NCBI GenBank assembly: GCA_030549775.1
Contig: CM060178.1
Location: forward strand, 71,718,556 to 71,782,555
DNA length: 64,000 nucleotides
Reading direction: 5' to 3'
DNA from: Tamarix chinensis
Lineage: Eukaryota > Streptophyta > Magnoliopsida > Caryophyllales > Tamaricaceae
A program made the position numbers and the translations under genes. Shown one piece after another: positions 47,078 to 60,755 of the stretch. The first letter of the stretch is position 1; the number at the start of each line of letters is the position of its first letter. The notes beneath the pieces are model-generated. The model was not told where the DNA came from and made no database searches. It saw only the letters and a program-made list of their open reading frames with translations.

Positions 47078-50000
47078 TGTAACACACCACAAATATTCTT
47101 AATAATCATCACATATGATTACCAATAAAAAAACTCAACCACATGCATTCACATTAGCAAACATGATATCATAAGAATATATCATGGTACATTTATACAA
47201 CTTACACAGCATAACAACTTATAAAATACAACTAGAAAGAATTATGACTCATATTTGTGAAGAACTATGCAATACCACACCACGAGATCAATATAACAAA
47301 AGAATGATAAATTAACCATTTGGTGGAGACACCAAAACTACACACCTTATTAACAAACCCTACCATGCTCTTATCATAACCAAAATATGAAATACTACAC
47401 ATCAACACATAAGATTCTATTAGTAAGGAGTTTTGAATAGTTACCTAGATTTTAAGCTATCCTAGCAAAAGAAGAAGGAAAACCTTAGCTTTGTGATCCA
47501 CTAACATACCTTCCTAGATCACCTTTGAAAATAATAAGAATAAGTTAGAGATAATAAATCTAAACATAGAATAATAGAAAATAGGTAAACTTTTTATCAG
47601 AAACCACTTATATAATTAGGGTTTACAACCTCAAAATGTTAAAATGATCAATTTTCAAAGAATTGATCAAAACAATAAGTTAAAAAAATAATTTAATTAG
47701 TTTTTAAATCAAAACTAATAAAATAATCCAATACAACTTAATTTTAGAAACTAATTCCAAAAATTAGGGTTTTAAAGCCCAAAATAAAAACATGGAAAAT
47801 TAAAATCAATTAATATAAATTGAAGGTATTAGAATGCATTTAAGGTCTTTTTAAATAACTCTATAAAATTAATTTAAGAAGAAACAACTATACAAATAAA
47901 AAATTCTATAATTTTATTTGAAAGTTAGGAGTATAGGCTAAAAAATGTAATTTAATCAAATATTATTAATTTTTTAAAATTAAATATTTAGAAATGAAAT
48001 TAGACCTAATTTTGTAACACATTGCATACTCAATTGCTTAAAAATAATATAGGGAATACTTAATTTAAAATAATTAGGGTTTTTGAGTATGAAATGCAAA
48101 TCTAATCATGTAAAACACCATTTTTAACTACTTCTAATTATGTTTAATTAAGTTTATAAATAATTGTAGGATCCTTTTTGACTTCAATATTCTTTTTGGG
48201 TAATTCAGTAGCAATTGCAATTTCATGGATAGATGTACTTTGCTTATAAAATACTATTCGTATCTATAGAATTTTGAGTTACACATTGAAAAATATTTTT
48301 ATAAAATTTTATTTGGGTTCTAAATAGGTTTATATGTAAATATAAAAATCTTGGTTTAATTTTGTTTGTGCTTTTTTTTCCTTTTGATTTTATACATAAA
48401 ATATATAATTGAGGCATGCTAGCTAAAATTCATACAATTTTGTGTTAAAAATTCTATAAATTTATAGGAAATGAATAAATATGAGGATATGGAAATTTCA
48501 ATAATTTTAAGAATAGTTTTAGTATTTAAATTTGTAATTACTTTCTACGCTTTTTAATTCACTATTAGATCAACATTTTATGTATCAAACCTTATTTTAA
48601 ATTCATGAAATTTTAAATTAGAATTTAAAATATTATTTTAAGGGTTTCCAATAATGTTCATCATTTTATTAGAATTTTTTCTTTTTTTCTTAACTTTATC
48701 CTCTTTACTGATATTTCCACTAGTAAAAATAGTGTATAAATCCTAAAAATACTATTCACCCATGAAGTTCCTTCTCTAAAATTCCATGATAAGATTTTGT
48801 ATCAACTTTACCATCTTCTTATTCATTCAACCAAAATTTAAGCCAATGTCACTTTCATATACTTTTAATCTATGCTAGTTGTATCCTTTTGGCTTTTCTT
48901 GCACCCAGCCTTCTTCACTTACATTCTCCATGCTTAAATATGAAATTGGAGCTGCACACCATCACCTCACCCATCCATTGGTTTGTTTATTGGTTTTCAT
49001 AATTTCATTCAACTTAAATACACTCCACTACCTTTCACACTCAACCACTTTATCCTTTGTCATTGAAGTGTTGAACAAGCTACCTCTCCCCTTCTTGTGG
49101 CTATAGATTCTTGTTCATCCATCCCCTATTTATACCCTACTTTTCTTACTCTATTTTCATTTATCGTTTCTCTTATTTCTTATCTTACCTGCTCCATCTT
49201 TCTCTTCATTTTGGTTATTTTGCTAGGTGTTCTTAAGCTTTTTTTCATCATATAAGCAAGACCCATCCTCCTCTATTTCTCTTTATTATCTTGTTTTCAC
49301 TTACCCTCTATCTAGTCTTTATCTATTTTTAAATAAGTAAAGAAGGTTATATTTTTTGTTAAATTGTAAAGTTGGCATCTTCTATCTCCTTATCTTGTGT
49401 TTCCATTTCTCAAAGGTGTTGAAGTTATTTTGGTGGTTCTATATTATCCTATTCAATGGGTAGTCATTAAATTGTAAGATTACTTTGAAGGTAGAGATTG
49501 ATGGATTTTGGTAGTGGTTGAGAGTTAGGACTATCTGATGTCCATTCTAACATCTTTTGATCAGGATATCCCTTGAACTCTTATATTGCATTCTGTATTT
49601 CTTTTCCTTGTCAATTGCAACTCTTTTTCAAATATTTTGTTGTCAGAATAGTTTAATATTTTAATGAAATCTTTCTCTACTTATTATCAAGTTTTATTCT
49701 TAATTTATGAGGATAAATGTATTATCCTGAACACTTAAGTGTAAGAAATGCAAATGAACTAGACTTATACTATATGTGGTAGTAACATAATAAGCTTTTA
49801 ATGGTTTAGCTTTCGCAATTAACTCTTTTTAAATAAATGTTTACGTGAAAAGGGTGTTATAGATCAAATCTTTCTCAAATATTTAAATTGAAGGCTTAGA
49901 AATGAAAGTAAACATATATTTTACAATTTGTATAATCAATTTAATATAATAACTCAATTACACAATCTAATTTAAATCTATAAGAGTTTTGAACTAAAAC

Positions 50001-51090
50001 TTAAATTACAATTAATTTTGCGTAAATTTCTCCAATTAAAAATTCAAACATGAAATTGAATAAATTTCAAAGTATACTGCGTAATCAATTTATCCAAAAT
50101 AGCTTAATTTAATGAATATGATAAATTCAGATATAGCTGTGTTAAACATTTATTTTTCACAAATTAAGCATATACCACACAATTAACATATCCAAATTAA
50201 TCATACAACTCATACATACTTAATTCATCAATAAATTTAGCTTGTCATAAGCTAATTCACAAAAAATTAACCAAATTAAAACTTATGGTTTGAGGTAAAT
50301 TATATCACACAAAATATAGTGAACTAGAGTGATTAATGATTGATGGAACTTCATCAGAGAGTGAGGACCACTTGCTAGTGTTAAGTTGCAATTGCAATGG
50401 CTAGTGGTGGAATTGGTGCTTGAGCAAGGTCGAGTGACTCTCTTTACTCCCCTGCTTACACTAGCTTGTTGTTGTGCCAATGAAGAGTAGAGGGAGTAGT
50501 GCTGTGGTTGAGCGGTGAGCAAGGTAGTGAAGTGGTGGCGAATGAAGAAGAGAAGAGGAGTGGGGAGAAGAAAGGTTGTGGGGTTGGGGTTTGTATGCAA
50601 GAAGAAAAAAAGAAAGAAAGAGATGAGAGAAAAAAAGAGAGTGAGGGGGACTACAGACCCCTTTTTTTTTTACAAACTACCTTAAATATTCTAGATAAAA
50701 TAAACATCTAATAATAAGTGTTATCAATTAGGATCAAATTTACCAAAAACAAATCCAAAGAATCTATAAATAGATGTTCAGAGAAAAACAAGACTTACCC
50801 CATTAAATGTTATTATAAAAAATAAATTAGAACACTTATTAAAATAGAAATAAAATTTTAAAATGATATTTAAAATACAATAAAGAAATATTTTTACAAA
50901 ACTTTGAGTGACTTTAATTAATTCAAAATATATCTAAAAATTTCATTCATAAACTAAATATGAAAACAAAATTCAAAAATAATATTAGAAACAAGTTATG
51001 GAAACCATCTTAATTTAAATGTTTTGAAGATTTTATTGACCTCGTAAAAATAAATAGATTTAGAGATAAAAATATCCCAAAATAATACAG
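47078..51090 (-). mobile_element. - strand long LTR, interrupted
   Basis: The 3' terminus reads TGTAACACACCACAAATATT on the + strand at 47078. Blocks such as ATTAGGGTTTACAACC (47617) match the - strand copy at 38606, and 49866-51080 continues the same alignment to the G-rich island (50330-50640). A + strand LTR (about 48140-49861) splits it. The upstream terminus near 51090 is lost against another LTR. Low-complexity frames in the G-rich island are not genes. Confidence 0.6.
48140..49861 (+). mobile_element. + strand LTR inserted in the - strand LTR
   Basis: The 3' part matches the LTR at 16330-18440: GAGAGTTAGGACTATC (49518), AGTGTAAGAAATG with ACTTATACTATATGTGG (49739-49780), and the end AAAGGGTGTTATA at 49861. 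A C/T-rich island lies at 48770-49330. The left boundary is approximate, set where the host LTR alignment stops. Confidence 0.55.
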
Positions 51091-51537
51091 TTTAAATGTA
51101 TTGTTGGGTTCCATTTCATGCTTCCTATCTATTCAATGGGTAATTATAACTTTGTAGGACTTTGTGAGTTTAGTTTGAAGGATATTATGTTGGGATTAAG
51201 AGTTAGAACTATCCGGTATCTTATTCGGTATATTTTGGTCCGGTTATTCTTGGACTCTTATGTCCCTTTGGTACTTCTTTTCTTTTGGACTTTTTGACCT
51301 ATGTCCAATCTTGTTTCATTGGAATGATGCTAACATATATTGTAATCTGTATTCTGTTTCATATAATTATATTATTAATTTAATTAGAGTAACGATTTAG
51401 CCTTAACACATGGTAAAAGAATAGTAGAATTACAGTACTTACACCAAGTGTAAAGGTAACACTTTACTTCTTTACTATTTATCTTTAGCAGTAACTCTGT
51501 AAACAAATTTTTAAGCACTAAAAATGGGGATGTTACA
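51091..51537 (+). repeat. LTR 3' tail
   Basis: From GGGTTCCATTTCATG to GGGGATGTTACA the stretch parallels the last 450 bp of other long LTRs, including ACACATGGTAAAAG and CTTACACCAAGTGTAA in place of the conserved hairpin. The rest of the LTR is absent. Confidence 0.65.
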
Positions 51538-52637
51538 CTATTAGTATGTATGGACATTTAATTATAAAGTTGCATGTATCAAGGAACATAGAAGCTATAT
51601 ACCTTCCTACCTTAGGTGTTCCATAACCATATGATTATCTTACCTTCACAGGTACTTAAGAGATAATGCAATGCCTATTTTATGAGTAATGCATAATACT
51701 GCATATTGTAAATTGCATTATAAGTTTTGTGCATTTAGAATTATGTATGCCGCATTACATGTATCATAGGAGTCATGTGTTTCATGTTGCATGCTCGAGA
51801 TATAACATGAGCATGGTACATGGTTATAAATTATGTGGTCACCATATCATTAATATAATAAATGGAGTGATATAACCTTGAGTGGCTTTGTACCTTTCTA
51901 TATGCTATTTATCATGCTTTACATTATCAATTAGGCATATGAGGCATTCATGATTCTTAATCGTTATAACTCATGCAATTATCCATGATCTCAATGTATC
52001 ACCAAGCATGTTACTCTCAGCATCCATATGCATGTGCTAGTGTACCGTAGGGGTATAATGTGTAATCTTGATATGTAAATGCATGAGTATGTTATGTGCA
52101 TGCCTTATATGACCTTAAATTCACCCTAAACCTCCATGGTAGGATAAATTGCTTTACTCATTATTCATCATAATTGCATACCCATTTAAATTGTTACCTA
52201 CTAAATCCCATCAGTAAATGACCTTGTTCAAGTAGATGTGGGTGGCTAGTAATTGGTGGGCTCAGGCACTTGAGCATACACATTCTATAGTTCTCTCTTT
52301 TTTGGTTCCTTAATAACTTTGATATCTTATTATATTTATCTTTCTTCATTTTTCACTCCTTTATATTTTGTACTTTTTGTTAGGCTTGACATAGCCTTAA
52401 ATTGTAAACCTAAAACATTTTATCTTTTATGTTAGCAATTTTGCATGCTCTAAAATTTCTAGAGTGTTGTGGTTTTGGGTACTCAATCTAATGCCTATCA
52501 TGAGATGGATGGTGGGATGTTTATTTTATGTTAGATATGACGACAACACCCTTTTTTTATTAGACATTTTATATATCCGCTTCTACAACTGTATTAAAAA
52601 AAATGAATTTTATGGTAGTGAAAATGGGGGTGTTACA
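51538..52637 (+). mobile_element. Divergent LTR, 5'-truncated
   Basis: The end GTAGTGAAAATGGGGGTGTTACA (split as 52615-52637) and the preceding CCGCTTCTACAACTG segment follow the family terminus. The preceding 900 bases are poorly aligned. An 81-codon frame (52464-52709) runs across the LTR end and is not considered a gene. Confidence 0.5.
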
Positions 52638-52962
52638 ATTACTTTCTTTCTTATTAGCACAATACACAAACAATATATTATGATCAAACAAATGGCATCA
52701 AAGGAATAAAGAATAATATACTAATAAATACTTAGAAACAAATTCATAGCGCATCTTATTGTGATTATAATATAGTAACGGTAATACAATGTATTTTTGA
52801 AAATCAATTTTATTAAGCTTAATTATTTTATTAGCGTAATTTGATAAAAATATTTATTTATTTTAATTTTGATTAATTTTATGGATTTATATTAGAAATT
52901 AATTAATCATTGTTATTGTAGATCATTCTAGATATTTTGGTTCATGACAATGATTTTATTAT
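52638..52962. other. Unassigned AT-rich sequence
   Basis: No element or gene was recognised between the LTR end and the MITE at 52963. Confidence 0.4.
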
Positions 52963-53222
52963 AGGGAAAATTTCTTTATAGTGTATTTAGATGAAACTAA
53001 TTAGTTAAAAATTAAAATGGTCCCAAAGTATTTAGTTACAAGTACAAAATATCATGTACATATAATTACACTAATATGTACACCTAATTATGTATAAATG
53101 TACAAGTAATATTCTCCATATGTACATGTATATTGGAGTACTAAAAAAACTGGACTAAACACTAAATAAATTGACCAACTTTAATTATTTTGATCTAAAT
53201 GGACCACCAACTATTTTTCCCT
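52963..53222. mobile_element. 260-bp MITE, probably Mutator-like
   Basis: The termini AGGGAAAATTTC and, read inversely, AGGGAAAAATAG continue as an imperfect inverted repeat of about 35 bp that includes CATTTAGAT/TATTTAGAT. The flanks share TTTATTAT at 52955-52962 and 53223-53230; nine bases match if the final T is counted as flank. A long terminal repeat beginning GGGAAAA and an 8-9 base duplication fit Mutator-like elements better than hAT. No coding sequence is present. Confidence 0.78.
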
Positions 53223-53280
53223 TTTATTATATCCATATCATTTTGATTTCCATTTAAAAATATGTATTTCTATTCTTCCT

Positions 53281-56200
53281 CATATTTTTCTTTTAATATT
53301 TTAGAAAATTTTTACTATAATTTCATCGTGTGATTATGACTTTATTTTGGAGTTATATTTGGTTAATGAAATAAGTAATTTAAATTATAAAAATTGTAAA
53401 ATTATTTTAATGAGTTTACCTGTAGAAAATATTTTTGATTTTTAATTTATCCTTTTTTTCGGAGGTCGTTAAGATCTTCAAAAAATTTTCAATTAAAAAT
53501 ATTTTTGTAACTTATTTATGATTTTATTTTTTTAATTAATTTTATTCTTCCGTTTTACTCTTTTTAGTTTACCAAGGACCATTTTCAAAAATTATTTAAA
53601 TTAATCACAATATTTTAGAATTTGATTTAAATATTTTTCTATATGGTTTTAAATGGTTTTTGAGGTTTATTATGTATTTTCAAAAATAATATACACCTTT
53701 GCGATACTTAGTATTTTCTTTCGAAGACTTTTTTGAAATTCTTTAAAATGCTTTTATATTGATTTTATACCTTCGAGGTTTTACGACATGATTTTTGTTA
53801 AATGATTTTTAGATAAAATCATCTATTAATATTTTTAAATGTTCACTATTCTCATTTATGTATTTGTATTTGTAAGAAAAACAAATTATAAGCCGAACTA
53901 GTCCCTAATTCCTTTTCCTTTTCTTCTCTCTCCCTCTTTTCTCCATCATGTTTTTTTCTTCTACAAAACCAAACATTGCCCCCTAACATACCTTTTCCCA
54001 CCTCCATTATTGACCACCACTCTAGCCACCTATCATGCGATGCCAAACCACCACCACATAATGGAAACCCCTCCTCCCTCCTCTTATTGCCGCCATACTC
54101 CGCCAGCATGAGCAGCTGCAACAATAAGGGTTTTTGGTATAAACTTTTAGAAACCCTATATTTTTTTAGTAATTTTTTATGAATTAGTTTATGATAAGCT
54201 AAATTAGTTATTAAATTATGTATATATGATTTATCTAGAGTGGTTAATTGTAGTGTATGTGGTTGATTTTTGAAAATCAAAATTTTGGCCCCATTATTTC
54301 TCGATTTTTTGGATTCATATGATTAAGATATTTTTGATAAATTGATTATACAATATGCTGTAAAATGTATCTAATGTCATATTGGAATTGTCAATTTGAG
54401 AAAATAATTAGAATTGGATTTTTAATTGCATAATTGAGTTGTTTCATTTAATGGATTTCATTATATGCTTTAAAATGCATTTAATTTTATGTTTGATGTG
54501 TCAATTTGGGAAAACTATGTGAAATGAATCAGAATTGAATTTTTAGTTCAAAATTCTTGCAAATCAAAATTGGAGTGTGTAATCAAGTTATCTTATTCAA
54601 TTGATTATATAATTTACATTAGAATACATCAAATTGCATTTCCAAACCGTTAATTTAAGTATTTTAATGATGATTGACCAGATTTATATCTCCGACTGAA
54701 AAACCCAAATTATGTTAAATTGGTTATTTTTTATTGGTTTTGATCACTTCATTATATAATATGTCTAATTTCATATCTACACATTCAATTTAAATAAATT
54801 AATAAAATTCAATCAATTTGTATTTTGGAACTAAAACCATAGATTTCAAATGAAACTATGAAATTGGTCATTTATATAGTTGTTTTCTCTAAAATTGAAT
54901 TTATAGAAATAGTTGAAATGACTATAATTGCATTCTAATACCTTCAATTGTGAACAATTGTCTGAGCTTGTATCTTGGTTTTTAAAACCCTAACTTTTGG
55001 GAAACGATTATCATAAATTGACTACTCATAAGATTATTTTGTTGAAATTTATTATCTAGAGTTATCTAAAATTAGTTTAATTGTGTTTTTAAGCTATCAA
55101 TTTGAGGTAATCAAAGTTAATATTCGGTTTTTAGTTTGGGAATATAAACCATAATTTTCAAAGATGGTCTTATAAAAATGGTTTTCTTATGCATCTTGTA
55201 TCTTGTAGATTACTAGCTTTGATGTAAAATCATTTGAATTATATTTTTATGTTATTGGGTTGGATTCGTTCTCTAAAAATGGTTGGATTTCCTCTTTGGT
55301 TGTAAAGCCTAATTGGTAAGCCATTTTTAATAAAATTTACTTACACTCTATTGTTCTTTGGCCGGCTTTCAAAATTAATTTGAAATGCCCTAACTGATAT
55401 GTGTTGAACCCAATTTGATTAATATTTGATTTTAAATCTTAGTAGAGCTATGTTCATGAGTCTTAGGTTTTGGACACATTTTCAAAGAAAGACCATCGAC
55501 TGTCTCTTTGTTAGTTAAATTATAATACTTGAATTATTGATCGATAAGGTCATTTCTAATATAGTCTTATGATTTCTATCAGCAATCTCAAAAAACTTTA
55601 TCATGGATTGTCAAGCTCTTGATATCTTTCTCTCTATTTCTCAATTTTCTTACCTGGCTTATGAATTAGGTAAGTCAATGCTTACCTTTGCTTATATTAT
55701 GGTGGAATCTAGAATGTATGTCTTCTTGAAGTGGAAGGTGATGAGCATGCTTTATGATTATTTAATTATGTTAAGCATATATTATGCTTTTGTGTGGTAA
55801 TTCTATGTTTGTAGGAGTTTATAACTTCAATGAAAACACATATTAATATTGTTTGTGTTTGAGTATGTTAAGGATTGAGTATGATTATGTGATTAACACG
55901 TTCAGCTAATTATGAAAATTTTGGTCATTTTAGAGTATGTTCTATTGTGTCTAAATTGTAAGCAGTTTAGAAAATTGTATCCTTGGTTGAGTATGGATTG
56001 AAATTGTATGATACCTTATGATGGATTTTATGCATTAGAATTACTCAGCTTTAATGCCACTTAGATTAGTTCATCATTAATGCTGCCTAGAATCGACCGG
56101 CTTTAAGGCCACCTATCTTATTTTGACTTTAATGCCACTTGGACTGGATCGGCATTAATGACACTTGAAATGAATATAATAACGGAAAATCATTGTGTTG

Positions 56201-56407
56201 ATGGAAGTGATTTAAGTGTTGTTATGTGGGCCTCATTTATGATTGGTCAAATATTTAAATAAAATATTAATCACTTAAAGAGAGAGATCTTGAGTCGGAA
56301 CTTGTACCACTTGGGATAGCTATTTGAGTTAGATTAGGTATTCACTTGGAACAATTTTGGTGTTTTTCTCTTCTGTGATCCCATATGCCTTATGAGGTCT
56401 AGAGTGG
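53281..56407 (+). mobile_element. + strand long LTR fragment
   Basis: It aligns in inverse to 36800-40700, from GACTTTATTTTGGAG (53339) through a C-rich island (53890-54110), the CTTTAATGCCACTT array (56040-56170) and GTCGGAACTTGTACCACTTG (56295-56314). It is cut at 56407 by the LTR starting AATATCCCAAATT. A 142-codon - strand frame (53852-54280) spans the island and is low-complexity. The AGTGG site of the Cassandra element at 36912 is uninterrupted here. Confidence 0.65.
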
Positions 56408-56616
56408 TGGTAATATCCCAAATTTTATCTAACCTAATGCTGTATCAATTATAGCCGAATCCAATCCCAATCTCAAGAAAATTTTATTTTTAGCCTTACC
56501 TTACGTCTTTCATTCAAAAATCTTAACCTAATCCTAATCTTTGACCTAAGAAATTTATATTTCTTAACCTAATCATAATCCTGATTGATTTGTATATTTA
56601 ATTTTACTAAATTTAG

Positions 56617-59600
56617 TGTCATACACTATTTTTAGAAATGTTAATTATAAATTAATAATCATATGATTAATTATAATTTTTTTACGAGGTTTAGTATTAA
56701 AAGTGTTATTATTATTCTTATTATTATAACTGTTTAGGTACAAAAATAATCATGTTAAAAAGCTGATAGAAATCGAACTATTTATTTTAATCCTAGTTTA
56801 TACCCGTAAATCTTATCCTAATAATTTTATTAATAACCGCGACCCATAACTCGAAATAAATCCCTAACATTTATTCCCAATTATTTTATCCTTTTTGTTT
56901 TATTTAAACCTATCTTAGATAGGACTATTTTTTCCCCAAATTATTTTTCTACCTGATACCCTAACTCACCCGAACTAAATATAAAATAAAATATAAAATA
57001 TTTCCCCCCTCTCTTGCAGTCCCTCCCCCCTAAACACTCTCACTATCTTCCTCATTTTCTTACTTTACTCAACCATCGCCTCATCTTTGCATTTATACAC
57101 ACACATACACGCTACACTCATACACTCCAAACATTCCCCCCAACCCACTATTCCTCCCAGCCCCTACTCCCCTTCTTCCTACCCCGGGCTCCTATCCAGC
57201 GCACCCATTCCAATAACCGCAACCCTCCACTACCCCTTCCCTCTCCTTGTTTTTTTTTAATTCCCTAGCCTCTACACCACCACTCCCCGACCAGTCCCCC
57301 ATATAGCTACTCTGCATCGCAGCCCCTTCGCCCAAACAACCCCCACTCCCCTTTCTCTACCTTGTTTGGTTTCACCATCCAACCCCTCCCCATCATATGA
57401 CACACCATATACATGCATATAACCCTTTCCATCCTCCTCCCCTCTCTCCTTCTTCGATTTTTTTCTTTCCAACCAAGCAGCCCCTATTGTACCTCTCCCT
57501 ACCTTTCCTGTCCAGCACACTTAGCAACCCCCACCCCATCACCACCACCTAGTAGCTACGAGACCTCACCCGGCCTTGATCCACCTCTCTGTCACCTCCT
57601 CCATTTTCCCACAGCCAACCAGCAGCACCTAACAGCATCATCACAACTAACCAGCCCTGTATCCTTTCCCCCATCGCAACCTTGCACTTCCCAATCCCAC
57701 TAGCTGACCACCATCCCACCATCCTGTCGAGTCACCCAACAGCCTCCACCATCGCCCAACCCAACCATCACCACCAGCTCCGCCAACCACCACCTCTGCC
57801 ACCCTCTCCTTTCCTCTGCCTCGCATCCCGACCCACCCTCTCGCCCAGCTAGCAGCTAAGCCTCCTACGCATGCATAGCTCACGCTGCTATGCACGGTGA
57901 GTTGTGTTAATAATTTTTGGTACCAATATTAAATGTAAGGGTATTTTGGTAATTTAAAAAAATAAATATTTTTATATCATAATTATTATTTTATCAGATA
58001 GATATTAATTCAATTTTTGTAGTATTATTTTTAAGAACGAAAGCTTAATTAGCAGGACCTAATAAATTTTAGTGGATACCACTAATTTTACATTTTGGCT
58101 AGAATTTAGGTAACCGTTATATTCGACTAAAAGGATAAATATTGCGTGATAGCATAGTAGGGTTTTTGGTGTGTGGAATATGTTAAGCATGATTTATTTC
58201 GATAAAATTATGTTTTAATTGTTATTATCACTATGAAAACTGATAAAACGAGCATGTTATCTAATGTTAAATATTTTGGATATGAAAGTATGATTAAAAA
58301 TGATTCTAATGATGGAAAAATATTTGGTATAAAAATGTGTAAAATAATAGGTTGAGCATGCTTAAATATAATTGTGGAATAATTATTATAGATGTGTGCC
58401 CTAGGGGCAATTTAGTCATTTTGTGTATTATTATATTTATCCTAAAAATTATGTCTAATATGTATTATCTGTTGTTGATTATGCGATCATGTGTTTTGTA
58501 CATTTTAAGAGTATATGATAGGGTTTTGTATGTAGAAACCTAAGTAAGGGAAAATTGGCCTTTTGACATAGTTGATAGTCTAAATTTCTTAATAAATAAA
58601 TAGATTATTTTGTTTTATCCTTTGCACAATAAATTAATAAATAAAATGGATTTAGTATTTAACTAGATGATAATCTGATAATTATTGATCTTAGGGGCAT
58701 TTTGGTCATTTTAACCTAATGTGCCCAAATGTAAATAATTGGATATAGGATGGCCTTAGACTTTTAATAGGTTGACCTTAGGTTTGACTTTGACCTCATT
58801 TTGGAATGTTGACTTGGATAATTGGAAATAAAGGAAAAATGAACAAGTATAGAAATGAGAATAAATGTGTAATGTGTGTTATCTGTGATCACCTTATAAA
58901 AATACTAATACGTAAAGTAGAAGACCTCAAGTTTGGGAATGGCTTCTCTCTAGGGGTAGCTACCCTGGAGATGAGGTTGGAGTCCTCAATTTGTTTGGTT
59001 TTCTGGTGTGCCAGTTGTGCCCCAGTAAGGCCTTAATCTACTCTATAGGTGACCTACGGGCCCTATAAGAGGTATTGATACTTAAGGATTAGGTGTCCAA
59101 AGTGAGGAGGGTACTATGTGCCTCGTGTATGAGTATGACCACAGTGTTGTTATGCCTCTAGGTTGGATAGTTAGAGGGTACCGTGATGCCTTGTGCACCG
59201 TTATGACCGGTGTACTGTTATGTCTCCAAGTTATTATTATATCCCCCTCGAGTAAATAAAAATGGAAATGATATGATTTGATTGAAATGATTATTATTAG
59301 ATATTAGATTTGTTTGGTAGTTACCGTTGTGCCTACCTGTGGTTTGGGCACTAGTCGTTGTGCCTACCTTTGGTTTTTGGTAGCAGCTGTTATGCCTACT
59401 TGTTGTTTCGATAGTAGCTATTGTGCCTACCTATAGTTTTGGTAGTAGTTGTTATGCCTACCTGTGGTTTTGGGGTAGCAGCCTTTGTGCCTACCTGTGG
59501 TTTTGGGGTACCAGCCTTTATGCCTACCTGTGTTGGTATTATGTCTGTGAACATATATATGATGTTATGGATTTTATCATACTATACCTGTAAGTAAACC

Positions 59601-60755
59601 TGTGGTGTTATGCATTTTTTTATACTATACCTGTAAGTATACCTGTGATGTTATGTATTAGGTATTATACTATACCTATAAGTATACCTATGATGAATGG
59701 ATTATATTATACTGTACTTGTAAGTATACTTGTGACGCCATGTATTTTATTACACTGTACCTGTGAATATACCTATAATGTTAGGGATTTGAGTATATTT
59801 TACCTATGAACATACCTGTGATGTTATGTAATTGGTTGGGGTTAATGCTGAGACATGAATTATGCTATAAAGGTTATAATTGTGGTGGAGAGTGGGTTTT
59901 GACTATCACCTTAGAGCACATCTAGGGATGCTTAGTTATTAAGTGTTATTATGCTCTAAATGAGCATGCATGAACAGTATGTAGTTTAGTGACTATTGCT
60001 TACCTGTTATGATTATTGTGTTGGATCATCTCATGTATATATTAATGTTTATACCATGTATTGTCATGATGACTTATGGTTATTGTGCTAAGGTTTTCTT
60101 CTAATCATACTTCATATAGTATCTCTGAGTTGTTCATTTGGTAAGTTCTATTGTTTCAAATGAATGAATATGAGTAGTATGTGACCTAGATGGAATTTGA
60201 TTATCTAAATGACTATTGGATCTCAATCCTTGTATATGTATGTATATGTCTTATACATTGTTAATTGTATGCCTTGCATATGATCCATGCTAGGTTATCA
60301 TATTATTTTTTTATAAAGGGTTGCTCAGTACCGTAGTATTGAAGTGTTCATTTTCATTGGCCCCTACCTATACAATGGGTAGTAGACTTTGTAAGTTAGT
60401 TCCCAAGTCTAGTTGAAAGCTGCCAGTCAGTTTTGAAAGAGTAGGAATATTCGGTGTTTCTTCTATTATCTAGTCTTTGATTGTTTTGGACTTTTATGTC
60501 CTCCTATAATTTCTGTCTTGAGTTTTGGTAGATTGCTGATGTTGCTTTTAATTAGTACCGTACTCATCTATTATTCTCTGTATTTTGACTTTTGTCATCA
60601 TGTTATTTAAGTAAAGAAATGTTTTATCCTTAGCACTTAGTATAAGAATGGTAGCGGATGCTAGACTTATACTGAATGTGGTAATAACACGCATTATGTT
60701 GTAATTAACATTTCCTAAAAATGAAAATTTTTAGTAATAAAAATGGGGTGTTACA
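56617..60755 (+). mobile_element. 4.1 kb solo LTR with perfect TTTAG duplications
   Basis: The LTR runs from TGTCATACACTATTTTTAGA to AAAATGGGGTGTTACA, with TTTAG at 56612-56616 and 60756-60760. It is the longest complete member of the family. It has a C-rich island (57000-57895) absent from the copy at 279-3173, about seven 33-bp repeats (59308-59532), six 43-46 bp repeats (59535-59832), CAGTACCGTAGTATTG (60326-60341) and the conserved hairpin (60634-60678). Frames in the island are Pro/Ser/His-rich by composition and are not genes. No internal region remains. Confidence 0.92.
59308..59832. repeat. Two minisatellite arrays in the solo LTR
   Basis: About seven units with a GTAGTTGTTATGCCTACCTG-like core are followed by about six units of GTGATGTTATGTAT...AAGTATACCT. 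They are the counterparts of the arrays at 14499-15415, the second with less than half the copies. Confidence 0.75.

Noticed and set aside
47078..51537. One large LTR from TGTAACAC at 47078 to GTTACA at 51537
   Set aside because: The left part is a - strand LTR and the last 450 bases are a + strand LTR tail, and the flanks show no duplication.
53852..54280. 142-codon - strand frame as a gene
   Set aside because: It spans the C-rich island of an LTR, and its composition is explained by that island.
57014..57895. Several overlapping Pro/Ser/His-rich frames on both strands
   Set aside because: They follow from the C-rich composition of the LTR island, overlap in incompatible frames, and are not conserved in related LTRs.
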